Assembly: GCA_025504975.1 (NCBI GenBank)
Contig: JANUWI010000003.1
Location: 372,001-436,000, forward strand
DNA length: 64,000 bases
Direction: 5' to 3'
DNA from: Plenodomus lindquistii
Taxonomy: Eukaryota; Ascomycota; Dothideomycetes; Pleosporales; Leptosphaeriaceae
Part shown: positions 1 through 10,701 of the stretch, in pieces
Layout: each line of letters opens with the position of its first letter
Numbering within the stretch: position 1 is the first letter of the stretch
The notes under the pieces: generated by a model
Told to the model about the DNA's origin: nothing
The model's input: only the letters and a program-made list of their open reading frames with translations
Databases searched by the model: none
Translations under genes and position numbers: made by a program

Positions 1-465
1 CTCGACATAGTCTCCTCCTCCTTCTCCACCCGCGGCGTACACACGAGCTCCAGCTCCAGCCCCACCGGCGGCGCCGCCCACAGCGGTTCAAACTTCTACT
101 ACGCAAATAGCAACAGCAGTATCGACGCTACACTTACTTTATCCCAGTCCTTCACCTTCGGCACCACCTCCCTACCTGTTTTCTCCTCCCCAAGTGAAAA
201 AATCGAGTGCGGCGCTTGGATCGCGTCGCATAGACCGGGGAATGTTGGGGCGACGAGTGTGCAGGTTTTTCTGGACGGAGTGAGGTGTGGGGGTGAGATG
301 CAGTTGGGGATTAGCGGGTGGGTGAGGGTTGGGGGGAGTGTTGGGGTGGGCGAGTTGGGCGGGATGGAAGTGCATACGCTGGCTGTGGTTGTGATTAGTT
401 ATGGGGCGAGTGAGGAGGGGTGGTCGGTTTGGGTGGATGATGTGGGGGTTGGGGGTGGATGTTGA
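1..465 (+). CDS. 3' end of a putative secreted protein (5' part outside window)
   Basis: An open frame enters the window at base 1 in frame 1 and stops at TGA 463-465, giving the last 154 residues of a larger protein. The residues are rich in Ser, Thr and Gly at first, then form beta-strand-like stretches with scattered Cys (KIECGAWIA, VRCGGEMQ) and a terminal Gly-Gly-Cys. This composition resembles the carbohydrate-binding-like C-terminal domains of fungal extracellular proteins, but I see no diagnostic motif, so no function is assigned. Codon use flips inside the fragment: C-ending codons up to about base 235, then G-ending codons to the stop. The gene converges on the membrane-protein gene at 782-1619. 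It could instead be the last exon of a longer spliced gene. Confidence 0.6.
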   Translation, partial: LDIVSSSFSTRGVHTSSSSSPTGGAAHSGSNFYYANSNSSIDATLTLSQSFTFGTTSLPVFSSPSEKIECGAWIASHRPGNVGATSVQVFLDGVRCGGEMQLGISGWVRVGGSVGVGELGGMEVHTLAVVVISYGASEEGWSVWVDDVGVGGGC

Positions 466-781
466 GGAGTTGGGAGGGAGGGAATGGGGATGGAAGAGAG
501 AAGTGAGGCGCTGAGATTGTGCAATGTGGAAGGAGGGATGGTGGGTGTTGAGTGGGTGTTGAGCAGATGTGGAAGATAGTGCAGAGAAATTTGCAGAGAG
601 CGTCAACATCGCGTCCGTTGAGAGGAAGACGCATGTCCCCATTGCAGTGATGGAGAAAGTAATACAAAATGCATACCATACGGTCTAAGGTCAATGATGA
701 GCGCACTATATCATTACCTCAGAAGCGATCTACAATACACCAAAACCAAAGCCTCTATATCCAAGAACCTCGCAGCCACAG
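466..781. other. Intergenic, between convergent genes
   Basis: This is the shared 3' region of two convergent genes. The plus strand is strongly G-rich and C-poor to about base 560, continuing the skew of the upstream exon. No gene or structured element was recognised. Confidence 0.5.
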
Positions 782-1619
782 CTACTTGCCACTAGTCGAC
801 AATCGACGCGGTGACAGCGTAACATCATCATCGCCATCATCGTCCTCCTCTACCTTAAACTTCTCCAGCTCCGCCAATAACTTCCGCTTCAGGCGGACAA
901 CCTCGCGAAGCCGTTCTATCAGGTCACTCCGCTGGACTGCAGCATCCAGAAAGTCTTCTTTCTCCGAAACCCCCATTTTGAAAATAGTTCGTGTGTTGAA
1001 CACAGCGACGAGACAAGTGAAGGCAGCGATGACCGTTAACATGATGCCGAACGCGATTTTCACGCTCCTCGCTTTTTTGGTGTCCAGTACATCTTCTTCG
1101 TCCCTATCCCTTTTGATTTGTTCGTCATGACTGAGGAAGTCGGCGGGGTATTTGCGCCGTGACAGGACTTTGTGATTGCGATAGAGGTCGCGGGCAATGA
1201 AGATGTTGAGCATGCTCTCGGAGCTTTCGGGCACATATGTGATGTTGTGTACGTCTGCTATACGGACGCGAAGTGGCGGCCACTCGGTAGTCCTTCTCTG
1301 TGTCCTGATGCAGTGGACCATGTCGGTCGTGGGTTTGTTGAAGACACACGTCATGGTCTCGGTATGTTTGGTATGCGTGATGGTGCAGTTCGTAGCATCC
1401 TCTTCCGGTGTACTAGATAAAGGTTAGTTTGGAGAGTTCAACGCAGTGTATGTCGTGTGTCATGTCGAATGCAAGTCTGAAGGCGACATACGTGGTGTTG
1501 GGGACGAATCCCCCATGGTCGAAGGCCAATCTAATGCCTTCTGCTGACCCATCTGTAGTAGCTAAGACGTGGACAAGAGATCCTTGAAGTAGGGTGCAGA
1601 GAACTGTGCGGGGCCTCAT
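782..1619 (-). CDS. Hypothetical secretory single-pass membrane protein
   Basis: A two-exon model gives 252 residues: exon 1 1619-1492, exon 2 1412-782. The 79-nt intron has a GTATGT donor and CTAAC ten bases before the acceptor, and it restores the frame exactly. The N-terminus (MRPRTVLCTLLQGSLVHVLA) looks like a signal peptide. A lumenal or extracellular part follows with several NxT/NxC sequons. One clear membrane segment (KIAFGIMLTVIAAFTCLVAVF) lies near residue 170. Behind it is a charged coiled-coil-like tail (ERLREVVRLKRKLLAELEKF) with an acidic run. The topology suggests type I with a cytoplasmic coiled coil. The family was not recognised. The start codon was chosen because it directly precedes the signal-like stretch; an in-frame ATG 84 bases upstream exists. 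Confidence 0.6.
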
Positions 1620-4600
1620 AATCACATGAAGGCGCGCGTGTAGTGTTCCGTGAAGTGTGTCGCCGAGCGGCAATGCGGCGAGATGGGACCGTTCTGTGCG
1701 CAAGTAGGCGATCGGTGATTACGCTGTTCCACCTGATGTGGGAGCTGGCGGGGGTGACATGATGGTAGAGATGGTCCTCTCACGATCATGCGAGTAGCAG
1801 GTGTTGACCTCACGATAGGTTCTGGCGCAGGGGGTAGGTGCAGTGCCGTGGGTGACTGCTCCTGGAAGCTAGGCAAACTTTGTGAGGAAGGCAACACCAG
1901 AGGTATATCAAGAAGGCGGTATCGGCCTGATTACTGGTAGAAGAACTTGGCGATCGACTGAAAGTCTGGACGTGGAGCACACATGCGCCCGCGGAGTCCA
2001 TAGTTTCGAGCGGTCGGTGGGTCGCCGAGTCCCATGGGCTTTCGTGCGTGGCTCCATAGAAGGCGAGAGGGCTTATCAAATTCACAACCGATGTGTGGTC
2101 AAGGGGTACTTGGTTCAATCTACAAGTTTCGGAAGAGAGTAGTGAGCATCTCTTCATCTTCTGCGATTCTTTGCTACCAAGTATGGGGTCGTGCATTGAC
2201 ATGGGCCACCGATTTACTATGGCAAGAAATGATGTTTGACAAAAGAATCCCCCTTCACTAGCCCGATCTATGTTCCGAAATTAGGGGACTGACGGCTCAC
2301 CGTATCTTCGATGTGCGGAATACAAGGTTGCATGGTATGCATCTCATGCTCTTCTTGATGTTCCAACTGGCCAGGTTGCGTTAGTTGGTAGCCACGATTG
2401 GGTATCGATAGCAGAAACGAGAGCATACAGGCTATGATGTATATGTTGAATGAAATGACGTATTTGCCAAATTTCGCAACACGGCATTGTATTCCACTCA
2501 GGATACACGGTATTTCGGCCTACAGATTGGTATTCAGCTAATGATGGCAGTATCGGAGCACATTCCGATCGTTTGGAGTCCAATGCTATGAATGGTGAAA
2601 CCGAACGATTCGCTGACTGCTGTGCCCTTCACATCCACAGACATCAAGGTGGCGTCATGACCAACAACCGAGCCTCAGAAATGATCGTTACGACGTACGA
2701 ATCTCGTTATACGTTTCGAATTGCCGCTTGCATCTCATCTCACAGGATGACACTACTCATGCGCTCGGAAAGTCCCTAGATCATGTGTTTTGCCACCACA
2801 TACTGATTTGCATAGGCAATGGATCACATGATCTAGGGACTACACGAGCACATGAATAGATCCCATGATAGTCGTTCTGCAATCTTCCCAATCCGTCAAT
2901 GAGGATGGCCTGATGTTGATGCGAGCTCGCTACGGTTCATTGTAATAGTTATGGTGTGGTGGAGTCTCGTGAGTCCATGTATAAAAGTAGGTATACCTGT
3001 CAGCGCGACACGATCTGCTATTTCTGCAACCATTACTCCCCTCGTAATCGCTTGCTTGCATCAAATACGAAAGCATGAACTACAACCGATCAGAATCATC
3101 GTCAGATCAGGACAACATGCACTTTACCTTATTGTCCAACGCCCGGATTGCACCATGCAGCACAGATCCTGTCAGCCGTCATATTGTATCGTTTCTACGG
3201 TATATTGAGCGAGTATCTTCTGCTTTAGAAGGGTATGTCTATCGGAGTGCCGATACAACCTTTGGAGGGGACCTTGCTGATGTCTTCCAGTGTTCAGACG
3301 TTGTGATTGCGCCCCCGCCTGCTTGGTAGGCAAAGCTAATTGCGGCGTCTGTAAGAATGGCGCTCGCAGGTCCGTCGCAAGGCCGTACATCTGTCCAGTA
3401 GTGCACTGGATCTTACTGATGGGCAGCGCAGCCTCTCTTTGGAGCTATTCCATCATCAACCCCATCCAGGACGTCCCATGTATCTTCGAATATGTCAAGC
3501 CTAGACGCGATGTTCGTTCGATTGTGTACAGCTTCGGAGAAAACCCCGATGGTTCTTTCGGTCGAATCGGTCGCGAAGTTTCAATGCTCGCCGGTTTGGG
3601 GCACGAGATAATTACCTAGGTTGTCTCGTCAGCTCTGAGTCCGCCTGGAACTTTTCAGGGTCAGGTGTATGCGCACGGTCGAGAATCGGGCTCTTTGCTT
3701 AAACCCCAGTGAGAGAAGCGATGCAAAGGACATTGCACCTGGGCTGTATAAAAATCAGCTGCGGTGGATCTCTACTACTGCGCCTGGGTCGGGTTATGAT
3801 TCGGGAGCTTCCCTTGTGGAGGCTGAGCGAACGAACTCCTGCCACAAGGGCACCATTGGAAGGGACTCGCGCCAATTAAACGATCGATCATACGACTGTG
3901 CGGATGGTTGCTCTCACGCGTTCGGGCCGCATCAGGGCAAAGTAGAAGCGACAACAGCAGGTTAGGGCCGTATGCTCCAAGATTCCTACCGTATTCCCTC
4001 TATAAGACACCATCAGCGCTTCCTGTTCTGTTAGGTCCAGACATGTCTGCCGGGCGCGTCGTGTGTGCCTCCAGGGCATCACCATCGTCGCAAGAGGGAG
4101 TCCCATTGGGCTAGCAGTTGTATCGACCGATCCAGCTTCGGGTATTGCGCCGTGTACACAAGACGTCAATCAGTGGTCATTATAAAGGCGGTGACACAGT
4201 GGTGTTGAATGAGTGAGACGATGGTTATGAGATCTGAGTACTCGAAACGGACATCGGCGGTCAGCTTCACCTCGGCGATATGGTTCAATTGTATGCTTAT
4301 AAGCCCATGTGTCGACTCTGTCCCTCGTTCTTCAGCACTACGAGCATCTATTACACGGCTTCAACGTCTAGCACAGACTTGTCATAGCCGCCCAGTGCTC
4401 CCAGGATTTCCATCAACATCCTTTGACAACCAGGAAAAAGTCCTCGGCGACCGTTCCTCGATACGAATCACCATACTAGGTTCCTGTCCAGAAGGCCGAC
4501 TTGCCCAAATTACCGGATGCATGCAAAAACGTCTGCATCGTCCGCTAGTGCATCAGCCTCAACGGAACCCCATCAAGATCAATTCAGAGCCAGTTCTTGT

Positions 4601-5254
4601 TGGTGGGCGGGTTGGAGTTCCGAAGCTAGACCCACTACAAGACGTGAGACAGTATCGGGCGCGCGAACTGCAGTATCACAGATCTCCCGGATCTGGCGAA
4701 CGCTATCTCAGGACTTACCTGAGCTGATAGGTTGAGTTTTCGTCGACTCTTGAACACCATAATCTCTAGAATGTAAAATCAGTGTACATTGGTCAACGGT
4801 GGGTCAAAGCACGATGTCAAAAGTAAGCGATGATGCCAGAACATTCGGTACTCTGCTGCATGTCGACTTTACACATCAGCTTCATGCAAGGCCAAATGGC
4901 CAATGATCTGAGGAGCAGAGCCCCGGTGCACACCATTGAATAGCTTCGATCGCGAAGCCCCGCCTCCGGGATGTCGTGGCAGGCTTGCAAAGTCTTGCCT
5001 TCCGCCTGATGAACATCAACATCGAAAAAGGTCTCAACGACAATCCGCACATCGCTGAAAGTATCGGTACGTGCACTAGCGCTTGGTAATAGTGACGACC
5101 GTCACACTTACGAGCAGATATTCTGGAATTAGCCACCGATTGGTACAAAGTAAACCCTACTCCTCTTGCAATTCGTGTCGAAACTCATGGTCCAGGTCGT
5201 CAATACGCGTTTGCAGTAAAACTCGATTCGAAAAGCAGTGACGAATTCCCGAAG
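1620..5254. other. Gene-poor stretch
   Basis: About 3.6 kb holds only short overlapping frames on both strands and no recognisable protein. It contains the 71-bp inverted repeat at 2771-2841. Toward its right end (about 4980-5254) a coding-like frame runs uninterrupted into the first exon of the downstream regulator; this is discussed under findings. Composition is near balanced, so there is no sign of the AT-rich decay typical of heavy repeat-induced point mutation. Confidence 0.4.
2771..2841. repeat. 71-bp inverted repeat with perfect 17-bp arms
   Basis: AGTCCCTAGATCATGTG at 2771-2787 is matched exactly by its reverse complement at 2825-2841, separated by 37 bases. The pairing ends immediately on both sides. 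It could be a MITE remnant or a hairpin-forming element. No target-site duplication is visible. Confidence 0.8.
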
Positions 5255-7119
5255 ATGGGCAACTATCGATCGAAAAGTGGTTGGTAAGTGAAACACCCTT
5301 AGGCTGCAGCTTTGACCATATCAGTTGATCCTGCCAATAGTCTGACCTGTCGAGCTCGTCGGGTCAAGTGTAAGTAACTTGTACACGCATTCTTCCCAAT
5401 TCTCACAGCAGAGGCAGGCGACGAGACTCGTCCAAAGTGCAAGGCTTGTAGTAAGAAGAATCGTCCTTGCGAATGGGAAGCCCCCTACGCTAAATTCAAG
5501 GATTATCAACCCGAGAGTTCGTCCAGCAAATCGCCTGTTACGAGACAAGACGAAGGAAACGCAATAGACAGTAGCATGATGGATGTGGACGGGGCCGCTA
5601 GAAGCGAAGAGAGCAAGAGTCGGGCCAATTCACCGAGACGGAACAACAGTCGGACCGGGGCCAGTACGGAAGGGGCTTCCGCCAGCATCTCGTCACCTTC
5701 TGTGGCAGGGTATTCGCCAGGGTCGTCGCTTGGGATACCGGGTCCGAGAAGCTCCACTCGTGGTGTGTCTGTCGCAAGTTTGCTACATTCAGATGGCCTC
5801 ACGGAAGGCACCAGGACCCACTCGTCCACACCCACGGCCCTGACGCACCACGAAGCCTTTCTCGTGCATCACTACACAGAGAATCTTGGCAGGTGGCTTG
5901 ATTGTACAGATGCGACCCGACAATTCACCCTCGGTGTGCCTGAGAAGGTCAAACTGTGTCCCGTACTTTGTTACGCCGTTATAGCATTCGCTGCTCGCCA
6001 TCGACGAGAGACAACTGTAGCAGAGATTGCATACCAGAAATGCCTTGCTCTACTGATCGAACGGCTGGACGAAGATGCAGCCAGCCACGATGAGACTCTT
6101 CTGTGCGCGATCGTCATACTCCGGTTCTATGAACAATTGAACGGTGAGATGGATCCCTGGACGTTGCGCTGTCGCTACATACTGACCTCATCTGCAGTTC
6201 CTTCGAGCACAGGTTCAGACGAGGAGCAACATCTAGCCGGGTGTTCGGCCATCATCCGCCACTCCCAGGGAGACCATTTTGTGGACCCTTCAGCGCCTAC
6301 TCTACGCGAAGCTGCGTTCTGGGTGTACGTACGGCAGTGTCTTTACAACGCCACGATCAATCAGCAGACACTCGACATCGATTTCTCGCTACAACTTCAT
6401 CCCACGCCCAGCTCAATGCGCGATTCGCACCCTTTAGCACGACTGAGGCTCGAGACAGCTTGGTGTAATCAAATGGTCTGGAACACGGCGCAAATAGTCA
6501 ATTTCTGCTATGAGACCGCCGATCCGCAAACTGAGAGGGTGAGAAGACCCCACAAATGGCAGGAACTCTGGGATCTCTTACACGCATGGATGGCTGAGCG
6601 ACCTGAAGGATTCAACGCCATCTTTGAGGGTGACTCCAACCCTGCGCACGCGTTTAAGGACATTTGGTTCACCGCTGATTGGCACGGTACGTATAGGTAC
6701 GTCGGGAGCCCATTGAGTATCGTGCTAACATGTTCTAGCTATGGCATTTGGATTCTATCATTTTTCTTGCATCATGCTGCTCAGCTACAAACCCGGCCCT
6801 AAATTCGCTATTCGCACTGTTGGGAGACTGTCAGAAACAGATGTGGGTATTTCAAATGCTCCGATTTTCTGTCCATTGACTTTGCTAGCACCAAATCCTC
6901 CGTCATGCTCGAGCGATATGCGGAGCCAGCAAGAGCTCACCTGACACCGTGCCGCTGTCAATCACCTTTTGCCATACCATCTTTATTTGGGGGCCTCTTG
7001 TGACGGATCCAGATGAGCGCGAGGTGATACTACAGCTTCTCGTCGACTTCGAGAAATCGAATGTCTGGCCGACTACTTGGATTGTCAGCGCAATCAAAAT
7101 TCAGTGGGGCATGGTGTAA
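5255..7119 (+). CDS. Zn2Cys6 transcription factor, ARCA-like (Fungal_trans_2 type)
   Basis: Six exons (5255-5283, 5341-5369, 5418-6143, 6198-6686, 6739-6842, 6889-7119) give 535 residues. Introns are 46-57 nt and all joins keep frame. The N-terminus carries a perfect zinc cluster, Cys10-x2-Cys13-x6-Cys20-x6-Cys27-x2-Cys30-x6-Cys37, split by two introns. A Ser/Thr/Gly-rich linker runs to about residue 140. The rest is the helical regulatory domain of the fungal transcription factor superfamily (for example AFWVYVRQCLYNA, then HARAICGAS near the C-terminus). It should act in the nucleus as a sequence-specific activator; target genes cannot be inferred. The chosen ATG sits nine residues before the first cysteine, typical for these proteins. 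A longer N-terminus through an upstream exon cannot be excluded. Confidence 0.85.
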
Positions 7120-8823
7120 AAGCGAGCTTGTTTGATGCAGCCCAAGCCAAATGTGGCTATCAAGCATACGAACGCTTCGCCAGTAGCAGTGCAAACAGGA
7201 TCGCCCGTGCACGTAGTCATTGCGACAGTGTCCGTGAGCATCGTGAAAAACATGGGTGGTTGTCCGCTCGAGCCCTACCGGCGGTAAGCCAAAAGCCAGT
7301 TCTCGAATCCAACTCTCATGGACGGCTTAGGCGCGCATAGTTGTAGATACCATCATGATGATTACCACCACCACATGCAAATTCCACTTTCTAGCTGAAT
7401 GTGTTCCCGGAAAACAAGCATGGTAGCGTCACAACAAGGGGGCTACCGAGTGTGGCGACATGGTTGGATTATTACGGGAATGCGTGCCGCACCCAATCAG
7501 ATAACGCACCTGGCACGTCACAATCTGATCACATGACCAGATGTACGAAAGAGATGGTACGCGCACCAGGAAAATGGCTTATGACAGGACTCTTACACGA
7601 TACAAGAAATTCATACACCTAGAGCTAAGTCTAGCTTACCTCGCAGCGGAGGCAAATCAGCAGGTTGGTGGGCCTCTCACCCATTTCAATTCGCCAGGTC
7701 GCATTAGCCTCAGGGCCAAGTATCGATTGCCAGAAACTCGTACGTTTCCAGGACTTTTGTTGTAAATGCTGTGTAAGATTTGGCAAATTCTTACACGGTG
7801 GATCCACCCCATGTTCAATATTCCTACACACGGACTCGTACCTTTGCCGACATGCATCATCCGCCGTGGCGTTTATCGTCCTCCAACCTCACCATCATGT
7901 CGAGCTCCGTTCCAATCTCCTGGGCACCATCACCACTTCAGGTAAAGGTTCCTGACGGACTCCATACGTATGGTGATAGCATCTGAGGAAGCTGGATGTC
8001 GCCATAGTGGTGCACCTCGGTATTGGTATGTTCGCACTTTGGCTTGATGCATCGTACGGACCGGGTACGAGCAGCTTTCGTTTGGGGCATGCCACGGACC
8101 GCGGAATTTACTGCCGAATGCTTCAGGAACTGAACCTGGTGATCTTTGGTTATTTCTATCGAGTGCGATCCAAACTGTATGTGGCACAAAGCAGGCGCTG
8201 CTCGCGGATTCTTGCCGAAGAGAGGGCTCCCCTAACACATTTGAGAGGCCTTATCGTTTTTACGAAACCAGCACTTCCCGGATGTGGACGTTCGCTTTGG
8301 TGTTGAGATGCCCATGTGGTTCGTTCGCTCATACCAGAGGGTCAGCCTGCGCATAGGCTTCTGTAAAGGGTTCCTTCAACATCCCAGGAGCTTCGAGTGC
8401 ACGTTTCGCATACAGGACAAGCTCTGCCGCGTTGGCCACCGTTCTGAAGGCCACACCTGCAAGTGGTGTAGCTATATCACGCCGCGTTCAGTCCACTTTC
8501 CTGAGTGCGTGGGAGATAGCACGATTGTGGGGGCTCTGGGCAGTAAATACGTTGGGCTACGTTCTCATCAATTTGGTCAAGCTAATCTCGTTTCTGCATT
8601 TCGTAACGAAAAGCTCGAAGTATCACACGTGACCTCGCAGAGGTTTGTCTCCCCTGCAATAACGGCTGCCCAAGCCGGAGATCGTCAATTGGGATCTCTG
8701 TCCTTGTCTTACGTTGCGACCCACTGAAGGGAGTACTCTTCCGAATCGGTTCTTATATTAAGTCCTCCCAGTCAGCTCTCAGGATGATAGCTCACGTTCC
8801 TCGCTACACTTGAGGGTCTCCCG
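7120..8823. other. Intergenic, no gene seen
   Basis: About 1.7 kb lies between the Zn2Cys6 regulator and the AnmK-like gene. The longest frames (8007-8306 and 8284-8727, plus) have no recognisable domain. The right end should hold the promoter of the AnmK-like gene. Confidence 0.4.
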
Positions 8824-10310
8824 ATGGCTCACATCACCGCCTCTCCCCGCATGCGTCGCGCAGACTCAGCGATGGATATTACAGACAAAAGATCTAGACA
8901 AAGCACGAGCGGCCGAAGCAATCATATCAATACCCTCGACATCAAATGCTTAGGCGTGTGTGCAGGAAGCAGCCTAAACGAACTCAACTATGCGCTGGTA
9001 CAATACCACCAGGATGCTCCAAATGCTCCACTACGCATGCAAATATTGAAGGTGAGCACCTCAGTCTCACTTACGTTGAAAGTATTGACTTTCTTTAGCA
9101 CAGCATAGTACCCATACCTGCAGCGCTCCGGTTGACCATTCTCAACACTCTCCGCGATGCACAAAGCCAGCCCTCTGCGATGGCTCATTTCAACTTGCAG
9201 CTTGGCCATCTGTTTTCCGAGGGAATCAAGACATTTTGCGAAAGCAGTCATGTCGCGCTCGGATCTATCGACCTCGTAGGCACACACAGCTCAACGATGC
9301 CGGCTCGTCGCAGGTCTTCAGATGTAGACGGGTCAGCCATGCATCCATTCGGATGGAACGCGATAATCAAGGCGGAGACAGGAATCAGTGCCGTATTCGA
9401 ATTCGGTGTCATGGAATCTCCAGAGAGCTCGCTGCTTGCATCACCAGTTGCGTTCGTCGATAGACTGCTCCTGCGCCACCCATCCAAATTTCGCGCATGT
9501 CTCAACATCGATGAGCTCGCAAGCTTCAACTTCATACCCCCTTTGACAGACAGCGACTCCAACGGCATCATCTCACGTTACTGCGGTCCTGGCAGTCTTC
9601 TCATCGACTACGCTATGGCATATTGCACATCGAACGAGCAGAGCGAGGATAACAACGGATCGTACGCAACGCAAGGCGCCGTCAATCAAGAGATCGTTAA
9701 CCGCTTCCTGGGTTCACGCGATTACATGCGCGCTCTACCACCTCTAAGTATAGCTCGCGAGATGTTTGGCGATCACGACGGACAACGACTTCTCGATGAG
9801 TGCGTCTTCATGAACATGTCTGAAGTCGATACAATAGCCACAATTACTCGAATAACGGCCCAAAACATATTCGCGCAATATCGAAGACTGCTGGGGCATT
9901 ACTTCCCTTCAGGTCGGCAAGTTGACGAGCTCTTCATCTCTGGTGCCGGCGCGCAGAATTTGAGTATCATAGAGTTCCTGGAGAACATGCTCCCCGAAAC
10001 CGTCATCACGAAGCCGCTGGACGACATAGGTGTACCTGGAGAAGCAAACGCACCTGTTTGTTACGCGCATCTTGCACTCGAGGTAACTCTTGCACAAGCC
10101 ACACGATCTGTTGGGCTTTCATCCTCTCCGTCAGCATCGGCGATGGCAGACGACGCGTGTATCCGAGGCACCATATTGCGCGGGGACAATTGGGAGGATT
10201 TGTCAGCTCGGATACTTCGGTTTAGCGCTGGCCAACAGTTGCATCTTACCAAGGATGTTCGCTGCACAGGGAACCTCGAATCTGCAATTCAGGGGCTGGG
10301 ACTCCGCTGA
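8824..10310 (+). CDS. Divergent anhydro-N-acetylmuramic acid kinase (AnmK)-like protein
   Basis: Two exons, 8824-9051 and 9099-10310, give 479 residues; the 47-nt intron keeps frame. The chain follows the AnmK fold (ASKHA superfamily) from end to end. There is an N-terminal phosphate-loop segment at residues 43-52 (LGVCAGSSLN). Then come GTHSST, RACLNIDELASFNF, CGPGSLLIDYAMAYC, a conserved helical stretch (QNIFAQYRRLL), and the C-terminal ELFISGAGAQN and GVPGEANAPVCYAHLALE. In bacteria AnmK phosphorylates anhydro-MurNAc during peptidoglycan recycling. Here the GTS-x-DG-type loop, the DFR-type catalytic Asp segment and the Asp of the DTGPGN motif are all altered, so kinase activity is doubtful. 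Fungi lack peptidoglycan; a moonlighting or pseudoenzyme role is inferred. Confidence 0.8.
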
Positions 10311-10701
10311 TGAGGACTATGGAACAACTCGACTTACGACGCCACACGACTTTACTCCCCCACAAATATCAACATAGAGCATCAGGATACTGAAGAGATG
10401 ATTCCCAACATCATCTGACGGTTGAGCCCACGCTTTGCAACGAATAACGAATCTCGGACTCGTAAGCACAGCTACGGGACCATGACATATCTGGAAGCGG
10501 CTCTGTCTTTACTGACTGTGGCCATGCGAGGAGATGGATCCATGATCGAGCTGATCCAAGAATATTAGTAGATCACAGCGCCATTGGGCAGGTTTTGGCA
10601 TGCTTTACGATTTCATATCTCCTTCATACCGACTGGATATCACATCTAAATAACGCTCTCATTGTAAGTGGTATATACACATCTTCTCGAAATGCCAGTC
10701 A
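10311..10701. other. Intergenic, between convergent genes
   Basis: This is the 3' region shared by the AnmK-like gene and the sugar transporter. No gene or clear structural element was recognised. Confidence 0.4.

Noticed and set aside
1810..2202. 130-codon minus-strand frame upstream of the membrane-protein gene
   Set aside because: No domain and conflicting frames on the plus strand; probably promoter sequence.
3290..3619. 109-codon Cys-rich plus-strand frame
   Set aside because: Cys spacing fits no known finger and the frame has no partner exons.
4209..4727. 172-codon plus-strand frame
   Set aside because: Low similarity to anything I know, frequent Arg/Ser/Pro as in shadow frames, no splice or promoter support.
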